DNA from: Morchella semilibera
Taxonomy: Eukaryota; Ascomycota; Pezizomycetes; Pezizales; Morchellaceae
Assembly (NCBI GenBank): GCA_009192285.1
Contig: CM018607.1
Span: 310,001 to 374,000, forward strand
Direction of reading: 5' to 3'
DNA: 64,000 bases
Shown: piece after piece, positions 32,819-44,088 of the stretch
Layout of the letters: each line of letters starts with the position of its first letter
Numbering within the stretch: position 1 is the stretch's first letter
Made by a program: the position numbers and the translations under genes
Notes under the pieces: model-generated
Databases searched by the model: none
The model's input: the letters and a program-made list of their open reading frames with translations, nothing else
What the model was told of the DNA's origin: nothing

Positions 32819-35800
32819 CCATGTCTATATCCAGTACGAAAGATAACTTCACTTTTTGAGCCCAAAACATGCAGAATTATCATTTCTTATCCCCGTACCC
32901 AGGATAGATTACCGTGTCACCATACAAATCGATGTACCCTAGGGCAATACCCATCCCTCCGTCAAAGGATATCCAAAATCTGCTTAAATTTCACTTTCGG
33001 GCGCGTAATCGACCCGAATTCCTATAGCTTGGAAAATACGAAATTAGGAATGAAGAGACAAGGACTACATTGATCCAAGCGCATTGGGGCAAAAGTATTA
33101 AGCCTGGGGTTGTATTATCAATGGCGATGACCATGAATTCTATCGCGGGGGAAGGCCTACCTAGCCGACTCGCCAATATGCCGAGTATATCCAATGGGCG
33201 GAATATTTCTAAATTTTATAGATCCTGTGGAAATAACACTATCGCGTGGGTTGTCAGCGAAAACCAACTCGTGCGGATGGAAGAGTATGGTAAGTTGAAA
33301 TCTTAGTAGAGTTAGGGTGGTGGCCGCAACTGAAATATTCTAGTCAGGTGCGCTCATGGACCTTGCGGGCAAGCGACGTAACAGATATGGGCAGGGTAAG
33401 TTATAATAAGCATTATAATGATGGCAGCGATGGTGTTTGGGGTGGTGGTGGTGATGGCGAGGAGGAGCCTCTTGAACATATTCACGCAGCTAGCTGCAAT
33501 TACGCTGGTAGACTAGTCCGGCCTTCCAGATTAATTCAAAGATGGGGCATTAGATTAGTTGACCAGGCTAGACCCCGCCCTAACTCCTGTTCTCATGAAA
33601 TATAGAGACAAATATGATGAATAAACGGTTTTACCACTCCAAATGATACTTATGGAATGGGCTAATATCAGCACGGAATAGGAGTACTATAAGATAATAG
33701 TGACTACCAAAGTGGTTCTTTACTCTGAAACGGGCTAAGCATGGCCCCCAGTTTTACTGGTCCCTAGTGTTTTGGATCATTACGCATCATAAGGCTAGCC
33801 TCTATTCTAATAATACCACAAGAAACGCAAGCTTAGCCAATATCTCGTTGTGCAGCCTGGATTATGAAAGTGCCGAACTTAACATACTCAGGACCTCCTT
33901 TTTTGAGTTTATCTTTTGAATCAACAAGTATCGGTTACCTGGGGTAGGTGCAAAGGTTTAGAATGAATTTTTGAATCGGGATTCTGTCTGATGTGTCGTC
34001 TGAATAATGCCAGAAATCCTCTATTCTCCTAGTCATATCGACATATTATAAACTCTTGACGCGGGGAAATTATTACCCTTTACTAAATATGTCAATGCTG
34101 CCCCACATAATACAGGGATTCAATTCATGTGTTAGTAAAGCAATACGAAGTTTGGCTCTCCTGGACCAGGGTCAGCATTTTACTGACAAACCAAGAGCCC
34201 ACACACTCGACGAGAGGCGTTGTATTCTTGTTTAATAATGTTGCAAAAAACGTCTTTGCCTCTCCTACTTGGCTTATTTAGTCGGCTATTCCTTACCGCT
34301 ACCCCTATTTGTGGGCGAGTGACATTTTTATGATCACCACTAATCAAGACGAATTCCCCACGATCAAGATGTAGGCTCTAGCCACCCTTTCGTCTACATA
34401 AACCGGAGGTATAGGGGGTGCTTTGTGTGCCTTATGTGTCTTAGTCCCCTTAGTCCCCGGAAAGGCGAAAATACGTCTGTCCGCAGATCTTCAGTGGGAT
34501 GCATCATTCAAGGCCCAAGCAGCTAGACGGCTTCACGCGTAATCAGCAGGAGGGTATAGTCAATCTTGACTATACGCGGAAGTGATGTATGCTACGCTGG
34601 AGGCTGACCGATTACCACTTTGGGCCCCCATACAAAATCTTGGAATTGACCATACCTCCGTGTTGACCACACCCCCATGAGGTTATCTATAGGATAGCTC
34701 TGAGAATCTCGTCCGAGTCACATAGTGGGCCATAGATATTTTCACCACGAAAGGAAGAGTGTTACTTGGGTAAGGGAGGTCTCTTTGGAGTGGAGGTGAT
34801 CTCAACTACAAACCATCCCTATTTCCCCACCGTGCACTCTATGATCCCCTGCGTGGTAGACGAGTATGGATCGCGTGCAACTGGTCGCAGGTGTTGAGGA
34901 CCAACAAATGTTTTCCGAAGGGAAACCGATTATAGGACCGAAATGATGTCAGGTTGGCAAAAACTGACCTGACGATGAGACTGATACGGTAACAAGTTCA
35001 CCTCTCTTTGCTCGCTTCGAATTCGGCAACAGGCGCTAACTTTGCATGTGGTGAAGCCTGCGTTGGTGGGATGAGCCTGTTGCCAGCTCGGTGGCGGGAG
35101 GGAGGTCCAGGTTGTTGGTAGCCGTTCAGCGGTGGGGAGGGGCCTACTTGGGACTGGAAGTCAGTTCATATGCTGCACGGAGTTGATACGAGCGCTTCTT
35201 GATCAGGGAGACATGAGCGTGTAATTACGGGCTGTTCCCAAGCTCTGGTGGTGGAGAGATGTGGTGGGGAATGCTGAAGCAAATAGGGGTTCGCCCACAG
35301 TGACGTGAGGTACGGAACTACTGTGGGTGAATCCAAGGGGAGGCGCGTCCAAGGGGAGGTGCGTCCCAGGCGGCGTCCAAGGAGATGTGCCGTGAGGTTA
35401 GACGCATCTTGGCGAAGTTGGTTAGCCAAATTGCATCCACATACATACGCTAACCCAGGAAACCCCTAGCTCAGTGGACACCGCGCCTTGGAAGCGAGGA
35501 GAGGTCTGTCATATAACCACCTCTCCTTCTTCTCTCGGGTAATCAGTTCATCAATATTATCATCGTATAACTCGGTCTCTTCCCGTAGAGCGGCCCCTGC
35601 CGCGGCGGCAGGAGGATGCGGTGCTAGAGAGGAAGTCGCCCATGGCAACGGAGAATGCCGCCTCCATCAAAACTTTACCACCTATCTCTTCAGAGCCACC
35701 TGCCTCCCCCCACCCCCATCTCACTCCGCAAAACTTGTCCGCTTCATGTAATCCCGCCTCGGCTCGCGCCCCCTATCTCACAGACCCATCTCTCCCGACA

Positions 35801-35875
35801 TTTCTGTGCCTGCCGCCTCCCGCCACCTCCTCCAGAAAAGCTGCATATCGTGACACCTATCATCACCACCTGGTA
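32819..35875. other. Gene-free interval
   Basis: No supported gene. A minus-strand frame near 35466-35648 contains the plausible helix LYDDNIDELITREKKERW, but its surroundings are low-complexity and no exon chain was found. A near-perfect palindrome lies at 34554-34575. Confidence 0.45.
34554..34575. repeat. Short perfect inverted repeat
   Basis: GTATAGTCAA and TTGACTATAC are exact reverse complements separated by TC. No gene nearby; could bind a dimeric protein or be chance. Confidence 0.5.
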
Positions 35876-35974
35876 TAGCGGTGGGTAATAATTCATCAGA
35901 CAAAGCACCGCTAGAATACGCATTTGCAGGCAAAATCGTGGCTAGGTCGTCCGCTAACCTATTACCCACCGCTG
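35876..35974 (-). mobile_element. 99-bp MITE, copy 1 (TA target site)
   Basis: Flanked by TA on both sides. Terminal inverted repeats are AGCGGTGGGTAATA at the left and TATTACCCACCGCT at the right. The reverse complement aligns without gaps to 37389-37487, over the whole 99 bp at about three quarters identity. Non-coding. The TA flanks suggest mobilisation by a Tc1/mariner-type transposase. Confidence 0.75.
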
Positions 35975-36597
35975 TACCATACTCGGGCGCGCCTCCCGCT
36001 GCCCAGGAGAATGGCTTAGGCAGGTAGGTCCATATACAAAAGATGCACGCCGCCGTGCAGCTAATGAGAATGCCAACAGCGCCGCGACCAACTAGCTCCG
36101 GCCGGTTAAACCTTTTCCTACTCTGTCCAGAATCTTCAACTTCAGATCGTTATATCATTCGTCCCTGGTAGAGCGCGGCAGCGCAAAATGATGGACGCAC
36201 CATAGACTGAAGAGTGTTAATGCTAGGAGATGTGATCTGGCAACCTAGCGGTATCCATTGGGAGATTGCATTTCTGTTTCTATTCACCCAATCCACCAGT
36301 ATATGGGCTCTGCATAGCTCCGCAAAGCCTGGGGATATTTAAGATACCACGAACGGCTACTATGACCTGCTGGCTACCGACTTCAAGCTCTAAGCTATCC
36401 CGCGGAGACAAACATCAATAGACTCAAATCAGCACTGTCGAAGACCACATCCGCGGTAGGCTCTGGGCTCCAAGTTCTCACAGCGTGGCAATGATGCTGA
36501 TCGCCTCGTTGGGGATAACCTAGAGCGAGTCTGCTGCCTATATCATGCTCTCCGCGTCTACAGATTCAACCGTCAGAGAGGATGCATGGCAAGCTTA

Positions 36598-37250
36598 AGT
36601 AGCTAAAACCAATAGTCCAATATACAACGAGAAAATAGGAGCTCTAATGAGCTTGGGGGATATGCGCTCTAGTGCCGGGAAGAATGCCTCAGATGCTAAA
36701 TCTGGGTTCACCAAAGGAACACTGTTGTGTGCCAGTGGCATTCTTCTGGTCTTTTTTGAAGTTCTGCTGGAAAAAGGAGAGAAAGTGAGAACGATGACTG
36801 CCGCCAGCGATGAACTCACAGCCTAAAGCAAACGTTCACAGGTTATGGGTCCACTTTACGGCGTTTGTCGGTATACTCGCGCGGTCTAGTTTTAACCTTA
36901 TTACATGACCTGCGAGCAGCGAAAAAAACCTGTAAATCCACGCCAAGAGGTTAAATTCGGCCGCACGAGTAGGTAGAGTAGTATACATCTACAATACATA
37001 GGCATGGATGGATCCCCCCACGTGTCAGAATTGATTGTACCCCTTGAGTAGTACTCGTTAGACACCAATGCTTCTAAAGTGGGCTGCGATTGTATTGGAT
37101 GCAGGAGCAATGCATATGCTCGTAATCCCTGCCGCTATTTCCTCTCCTAGGGCCAGATTAACACTAAAGTAAGGGGTAATAGCAGCAAAAACTGCGCAAA
37201 ACCGAGCGGGGTTGGACTGGGATACTCTACTCGCACTGCTCACGACTAAA
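36598..37250 (-). CDS. Possible membrane-protein exons
   Basis: Two protein-like minus-strand blocks. The upstream block (about 37235-37075) contains NPARFCAVFAAITPYFSV and LGEEIAAGITSICIAPAS. The downstream block (about 36769-36598), preceded by a good pyrimidine tract and CAG acceptor, ends with a hydrophobic tail (APIFSLYIGLLVLAT) and TAA. The blocks may belong to one gene, but the exon between them was not resolved and stops intervene. No family recognised, so it may equally be a relic. Confidence 0.25.
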
Positions 37251-37388
37251 CAAATTCACTCTCTCAGCGGCCATGATTGAGATTCGACACCCATTGACAT
37301 TGGAGGCCAAGAAATAATCTGCGGCCCCAGTCCCGCCCGTTCGTTATTCTCAGGTTTATGCGGTATGATCTTGGAACTCCATCCTGTA

Positions 37389-37487
37389 CAGCGTTGGGTA
37401 ATAAGTCATCGGATGACCCAACCAGAATTTTGCCTGCAAACGGGCATTCTGGTGGCGTTCCGTCCGATGACCTATTACCCACCGCTG
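37389..37487 (+). mobile_element. 99-bp MITE, copy 2 (TA target site)
   Basis: Flanked by TA on both sides, begins CAGCGTTGGGTAATA and ends TATTACCCACCGCTG; the inverted arms extend inward through GTCATCGGATGA and TCCGATGAC. Same length as copy 1 and in opposite orientation. The longer arm match suggests this copy is less decayed. Confidence 0.8.
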
Positions 37488-37776
37488 TACCTTAAGTACT
37501 TGATACCACCAGCTCTTCCCCACTCTACCACGCCAGGAAATGCATCATTTGATGCATTATCGACACATTGCCCATACAGAACTGAACATGGTAATACATC
37601 CCTTGATGCATTATCTGTTGAGGGCTCTCCTAATCGATATGCATGATACATTTTATGATCTTACTGGGAAAAGCATCAGGAAATACATCAGGAAAATCAT
37701 CAGGAAAATTGTTGAATAGCTATAAACTCGCTTAATAGGATCTATTATCATATGATTATTATATGAATTCATGGCC

Positions 37777-37844
37777 TAGCTGGTAAGGTATACATTCTCT
37801 TAGTGGAAGCATTCAGGTTCAACTCCCACACATAACTTTTTTTT
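37777..37844 (+). other. Pol III-like A box, B box and T run (possible SINE head)
   Basis: TAGCTGGTAAGG resembles an A box, GGTTCAACTCC 39 bp downstream matches the B-box consensus, and eight T follow at 37837-37844. No cloverleaf can be drawn (acceptor and T stems do not pair), so it is not a tRNA gene. It may be a tRNA-derived SINE fragment. Confidence 0.25.
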
Positions 37845-37888
37845 ATTTCCGGATCCCTTTACTGATTGGAAAGTCGTCAAATGGGACT

Positions 37889-37990
37889 GGGATGCATATG
37901 CCGATGCATTTAGGATGCATTCGCCGATGCATTTAGGATTCATTAATAATTAGTGTCAAGGATGCATTTTGAGATCCATTTGTGATGCAT
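37889..37990 (+). repeat. ATGCAT-dense segment
   Basis: Several GATGCAT or near-matching GATCCAT/GATTCAT words at 10-20 bp spacing, including a near-tandem GCCGATGCATTTAGGAT pair. A smaller cluster of the same words is at 8334-8361. Confidence 0.5.
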
Positions 37991-39745
37991 TACCTGCCGT
38001 GGTAGAGCCATAGACGATGTGGTTTCTTGAACAAGGGTTGGGTGAAATCCTTCAGACACATTCTCAATAGTTTGTTTATACTCAGCGTAGTGCTAAACAC
38101 CCGACATCTTGTCTACGTAGGTCTAGAGTCAAATCTTGCCTCAGCCGTGGAACCCTGAAGAGGGGCTGTCAGTCGTGCCGTGCCATCAGCATAGAATTGA
38201 GAGCCTGAGCTGTTGCCACCTGCAAGGGAAGGTCAGCCCTGGATGAGGTTCGTCCGCTTGGGAGGTGGGTTTACTTTACCCACCGTAGTTCAAGGGTGTA
38301 AGGAAGGGTGTAAGAATCGAGCTCTCGATCTTGCCTAATCTTATATTGAGTAGTAATGGCTAATACTTGTTGGACCAAGCTCCACTAAAGACTCGCTGGC
38401 ATCGGCTGGGCCGTCCGATCCGCGTGAGGTGCATGGGGCTACGAGCCGGAAACAACCAAGCACAAACACCTCTTCATTGTGAGTAACTTGTAGTCTCTAT
38501 CTCTGGAGATCCTCAAGGGAACTTGTTCGCTCTGCGCTTGATTAGTGATAATTGACTAGCTTTAGAAACAAATGGAAGCCAAAGCTTGAGGGATAAGATG
38601 TTATAATTTTGAGAGATATGCATTTTACCCAGGAATACCCCCCATAATGGATTAGTATTGGCCCAGCACTGATCCCCTTACAAGCAAGCTCTTCATCCCA
38701 TCTTGTGTGTATCAAGAAGAGGGTCTACCAGTCTTTCTGAATCTTCGATTGCGTCCAAACGTACAGGGAGCTCTGGTGAGTCCGAGAATCTCTACTACCG
38801 TGGCGCCGTTATTGTACTATGGCTTAGGATAGCTGCCGGCGATGGCCTTGAATATCACAGAACCTACAACACTAGAGGTGTTCTTATACGTGTTTTGTTT
38901 GTTATAGATAGTGCAGGCTTGGGGTTATTGTTCTACAGTGTACCTTGACGCACACGCTGGGAGATACTTTGAAGTTTTCAAGTCACCAAGTCAGTACATC
39001 CCCAGTGCCCCCTGGTCTCTGCTACTTTCTCTTCCTTCCTGACGTTAATAGCAATTTACTGTAGTATACCTCTTGAGCGTAAAGTAGTAATGAACCGTAT
39101 TTCGTTATTAACCATACTCGATCCATCCCGCATATCTTGGTATACTAGCATCCGTCAAGGTTTCTAATATCTATCATACACTCAATCCGAGAGATTAACC
39201 TGTAGGGGTCTCGAAAGCTAAAGTCATCCGACTAAGGATTAATTCTCTTTTGGGCCATGTATTTATTTGGTTTCCACTTCATTAATTATGTTACATCTCC
39301 TTGTCAATGACTTGCCGTCACATCAATGGGCATGTGCACCTAGGCTAGGCTAGGGGGCATTGCTACCCCCGGCTAGTCCATTGGAAGCCTTGGGAGGCCT
39401 ACTAGAGCCACCATTTCCGATGAATAGTTTGATTTAGAGTAACTAATTAGCATAAATTCCCACTTTAGTCAAGTCAAAAGAGTGATGAACATCTCAGGCG
39501 TAGGGATAGGTGACGCTTATGTGGAAACTACAGCTAGCATAAACAGGTTCTAGTAAGGACAGGGAAACAACCAACATCGTGCAATAATAAACCTCGAAAC
39601 AAGCAATTGCGACTCTCCATAAGATCACCACTTCCCTCATTTGTCCAAACCATTCTTCTGCCCCTCTCTCGGCCGGCTGTTAGTTCTCTGTCTATCGCCA
39701 TCTTCCCCTTCACCAACCCCAAACGTTCGCGAGTATGTGTTGTTT
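37991..39745. other. No gene recognised
   Basis: Ordinary intergenic sequence. The frames present have no recognisable domains. Confidence 0.45.
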
Positions 39746-40305
39746 TTACACTGGCTCGAATTTCCATAACTGCTGCGATCCTACCGCCCCTGGCACGATT
39801 CCACCGAGCTTAACCGGCAACTCTTCTCCGAGTTTGGGGGTGGGGCACACCATTACCCCACTTGTAGGGGAGGAGAGAGGTATCATGGCATAGCCGCCAC
39901 TGTACAGCACCGTAAGTACTATACACCGTAAACCCCTCACGGGAGATAACCAACCTGGGATCTCCAATTATGGCCCAATATCGATGCAGCTCGAATGCGT
40001 GGAAACAAGTGGCATTGGTCTTAACATTACCACTATTCGTCGCTTGCAGGACGCCCCCGAAATCCCGATGAATCATGTAGCTGCCTCTCTCCGGTACATA
40101 TTCAATAATCCATTTAGTAAAGCGTTTGCTAACATTCACACCATCCTCCGCCCCGGGCCTCGCCGCGAAGAGGAAGTAATCCCGATTTCCAAACTGAGTC
40201 ACAATCTTATAATTGCCGTCCCCGAGAGGCTGAATCTATGAAAGGCGCAGTCAGTCGAGGAGACTAAAGTCATGGGTACGCTTGAGTGCTTACATGAGTA
40301 ACCAT
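39746..40305 (-). CDS. Small beta-trefoil-like (lectin/inhibitor-type) protein, three exons
   Basis: Minus-strand exons 40305-40294, 40235-39906 and 39808-39746, with introns of 58 and 97 nt, give 134 residues in phase. The ATG at 40305 has a good context (CAACATGG), and exon 1 encodes only MVTH. The protein has three similar stretches, each with a W-aliphatic strand: FTKWIIEYV, RYWAIIGD and the C-terminal QQLWKFEPV. The last resembles the QxW motif of ricin-type trefoils, and the length fits one trefoil domain. No signal peptide is visible, so it would be cytosolic. The second donor is less certain: a GTGCCC donor would give a 44-nt intron, and reading straight through would stop at 39810. 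Such proteins can bind sugars or inhibit proteases; which applies here is unknown. Confidence 0.5.
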
Positions 40306-42915
40306 GTTGCACCAAAGATAGTGCCCGAGATAGTGCCCGAGTATGTCGTTAACCGCTGGGGCGGGGGGGGATTCCCCTCTATTTATCTCCGATGCACCTA
40401 GCGACATTTTATTGGCTAAACCAGCCTTATCTTATCTACCGGCAAGGCCCGCAAAACCTCTTATGCAACGGGGCCCAAAACTGCTGCTAATGAATAAGCC
40501 AGAGCTTGCATGCCACCACGCTTAGGTGGGTAATGCAATCCGAGCTCGCCTCAAGAATATTCGCCAGGTTTGGCCAAGAAATATGCACTTCGGATCCGAA
40601 GTGCAACTATTTACGCTATGCCAGCAATTCGATACTCAATCTACACAGAGTCTACGACTAGAGGGCCTACTCTTATAGCCAGCAACATGGGAATTGAAAT
40701 AGGAATACACAAAACAAACGCAATATCCAGAGGGTACAAAGGAAGCGCTTTACCATCCAAACATGCCCGTCCCTGCCTGCGTTCCTTTAACTGTCAGAGT
40801 CTTTCCCCATATCCCTTTTACCTGCCGTCCTCTCCAACCCCTTCACCCGTCTGTCGATTGGGCTCCAGCAAATGATACTTTCTCTTAGCCCGCAATTGTG
40901 CTCTGCAGTCCGTCATTTTGTTAAGAAAACGAGGGTTTCACTGGCTAGCTGATGTCCTGTCTTGTTGTTTTTGGATTGTGCACATCATAACTAAGATTTG
41001 CTACTTACAGCGGCCATAAACATGGTTACTCCTTTCGAAGTCCTTGCTTTTAGCATACCTGCTCCTGACCCAAGTTAGATTCTATTGAATGTGCTTGCAG
41101 ACATTGTGTTCCTAGAAAGGGCTCTCTTTTTTATTGTATAGGGTTTGGTTATTCAGCCCTCCAGTAGTGCAGGACACGATCTCAGGATCCAGGTATGGCG
41201 CATCACCCAATTGCCGAGTCGATGTGTAACTTGCGCGAGGGCCTTAGTACTACCTAACAATGACACCAGCTTGTTAACCTCTGAACGCCAGCTGGATGGA
41301 CAACGGTTAAACCATTTCAATACCATTTATATCTATTCATCCCGTAGCGATTATGCGGCGGATGCCCAGGACTAACGGTCCACATGGTAGCGCAACTAGT
41401 GTTCTGAGTGAGGAGAGACCCAGGTTGATTGGTTGCTACAATACATAGGGAGAGGTTTTTCCGCCACCGCCGTTTTCACCAAGCGCTCGCAAATGACTGT
41501 AAAGTCGTGACGGCGCCTTGAACACAAGAAACAGGATTTCTGCAAGTCATTCTATTCCTAATATTTTAGATCTTGTAACCTATAATTATCGCTAATAAGG
41601 GCACCAGCTTCAGCACAGATTGAGGGGCTGGTTGGTGGCTGACTTTATGGACCAGAAACCGGCACCAAGGACATACTCGATAGTTGAGGATCAATGCATT
41701 CGGAACTGATTGACTCCCATATATGAGACTTGCGGTACATGATCCAGGTGAAGAATATGTGAGTGTCGCTAAAGGAGCCCCCCACATTCTTGTGGTGGTA
41801 ACCTGTCATCTATTTGGACTAGGCAAGAAGGGAGTTCTTGAGGCCCTATTGCTATCAGTATAGTCGCTCGGAACCTCCTCATCCCCTATAACTGCAAATT
41901 GTCGCTGTGTTGGTACTATACGAGTATGATTCATTTCCTGGTTGAATACAACCTCGTATGGACCTTTGCGAGCGACGGGGCGTACCCGCGTACCCATCAA
42001 TAGAATCCCTTCCGCAAGTGCCAAAGTCCATTCATGAGATTCAATATCAGGCTTCCAACCCTCTATCTTCTCTTTTAAAACACTGTTCGCTGGTCCAAAT
42101 ATTTATGGCCCCGACTCCCACAAATACAGGCATTCGTCACAATTCGAATCAATTTTCTTGAGATTAATGTAGATAGGGTTGAAAATGCTGCAATCTAATC
42201 TGCCTTCTATAGCAGGAAATATATAAATGTTGTTTACCTTGCCTCTTATAGTAGAAAATCTATATATCAAGGAAGAATTGCTAAGATTGTATGAGCACCT
42301 TCAAGGCGCCTGGGCCTGCCCATTTGACCCGGGCTAAATATCAGCCTCCGCCTCCGCCCAAAAATAGCCCGGCGGCCCATCTCAACCCACGGCCCATTGA
42401 CGTCCTTGAGTGCATGAACTGGTCGAGTGTTTATACACTGTTTTCCTTCATGTTCCTAAGCAGGAACCAGCCTAAGCTCTATAGCTAGGTGTCCATACAA
42501 TCTATTAGAATATCCGATCTAGCCAGAGGATTTTCTATGACCTTTCCAGCGTAGTATAGGTTATAGGTTGGCTCCGTCCTTACATGTCGGTGCGGAGGTA
42601 AATTCATCCTGCTGGATGTCGATATTATCTTACAGGGTAGCTCACTAGGGCAAGCCCAGGTTATACATCCAAACTGAAGGCAGCGTTTTATTGTTTATCC
42701 CATAATTACAGAATACTACACACCGATTATCACCCAGCACTATAGTATAACCAGAACACAATTGTGTAACCCCCCCCCCCCCAATACAAACCCCCCCCCC
42801 CCTTTTCCGCGATATAACCAGCATAAACATCATCCCCAAACTCTCTCCCATATACAGACAGCATATATCTATCCCCTAAATATCTTAATCTAAACCTCCC
42901 AACCAGCTTGTCAGC
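40306..42915. other. No supported gene
   Basis: Short frames only. One minus-strand frame (41806-42024) is moderately protein-like but lacks a partner exon or family features. Contains a perfect 20-bp palindrome (40585-40604) and two long C runs (42770-42782, 42791-42802) just past the RING gene. Confidence 0.4.
40585..40604. repeat. Perfect 20-bp palindrome
   Basis: GCACTTCGGATCCGAAGTGC is its own reverse complement. Confidence 0.85.
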
Positions 42916-43728
42916 TCAATCACTCAAAACCCATATGCGCTGGCTACACACCCGGTCCTCCACCACCGTCCTGCAGATCGGACACGGGACATCCGTCCTT
43001 CCCCATAATCCCCGCTCCTGAATCTCCATCTTGTCACAGCACGTCTACACCCATCAGTCATAATCATCCCCCACCCCACACCCACCTTCCCCCCCGGTAC
43101 CGAAGAGCCACAGGACAAATACTCACGCCGCACATCACCAAATGCCTACATGGCATTAACACCGTATTGGCGCGCTCCCCGCAACACACCACACAAACAT
43201 CCCTCCCCCCCTCCTTCTCCCGCTCCTTCCTTCTCTCCTGCTGCCGCTTCAGCGCCCCAACAGCCAGCTCCACTAGCTTCTGCCGCTCATCCCCGTCCTG
43301 TTCCATGCCGAGACTTATGCACTGCTCCAGGAGCGCAATAATAGCCTCGTCCAGGCTCTGCATCTCGGAGGCCTCCACAGTGCGGGGCGGGGTAGCGGTT
43401 TGCAGCCTGTCGCTGGAGAGGGAGTTCCTGTGGTTGGTAGGTCCATTGTGTACGGGCGGGGCGGGGTCCTGGGGGGGTCGGCACGGCTCCAGGCTGAGGG
43501 GGAGGGTACGGGCGAGGCGGATTCCCATTCAGAGTCGGTATCGCCAGGGCTGGTCGGCGGGGATGTGTCCGGTACGCCATCCCACTCCAATTCCATCTCC
43601 TCCTCCCACCGTCCTGCCCATACCATCTGCCTTACCGGCACCACATTCAACTGCGGCCGTCTGTGACTAGAACCACCTCCCGGCGCCGTGCGGCCAGACT
43701 GCCCGGCTACTTGTGCCCAACTTCTCAT
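42916..43728 (-). CDS. C-terminal RING-finger protein (probable E3 ubiquitin ligase)
   Basis: Minus-strand exons 43728-43454, 43406-43127 and 43044-42916 (introns 47 and 82 nt) keep frame and give 227 residues. The N-terminal 80 or so residues are proline/serine-rich and acidic with a conserved-looking block VPVRQMVWAGRWEEEMELEW. A helical segment follows (LDEAIIALLEQCISLG, then KLVELAVGALKRQQERRKE). The C-terminus is a C3HC4 RING of the IAP-like type: CVVC, then CRHLVMC, then across the second intron a CC pair, and finally CPIC. The zinc ligands fall correctly only when the second intron is removed. It would transfer ubiquitin from an E2 to an unknown substrate. The first intron is short and lies in low-complexity sequence, so that junction is less sure than the RING itself. 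Confidence 0.75.
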
Positions 43729-43964
43729 CTTTATTGTTCGTCGTAGAGTGCTGGAGAAAGGTTGTGCGAGGGAACGAGTTACTCCACAAGGCTAATTTGT
43801 TGGGGGGGGGTTAACTCATGCAGCTTTCAGGCGGCCACTGTGTAGGGTTAGGGTTGGGACAGCCCTACGGTTTCTTCTCCCTGTCACATGGGTTTAGGTT
43901 TCCCAGATTGGAAATCGGCATGACAGTCTATCGGATACATGATGGTTAGATGTATTATAGCGAC
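43729..43964. other. RING gene upstream region
   Basis: Short spacer containing a run of G (about 43801-43810) and a TAGGGTTAGGG word near 43843. No specific promoter element identified. Confidence 0.35.
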
Positions 43965-44088
43965 TTGGCCAAGAACCTCGAAATCTACTTGCCAAATTTT
44001 TAAGTTTAGGACGAGATATAACCAAAAGTTGTGTGGCAACCGTCCTAAACTTAAAAATTCGGCAAGTAAATGTTTAGTTCTTGGCAAC
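43965..44088. mobile_element. Foldback (hairpin-forming) element
   Basis: Arms of about 48 bp (43966-44013 and 44041-44087) are inverted copies with long exact blocks, for example TTTTTAAGTTTAGGACG against CGTCCTAAACTTAAAAA, around a 27-bp loop. It could be a small MITE. A transcript would form a long hairpin that Dicer could process. No coding content, and no target duplication recognised. Confidence 0.7.

Noticed and set aside
41806-42024. 72-codon minus-strand frame
   Set aside because: Moderately protein-like but no family, no adjoining exon and no supporting splice sites.
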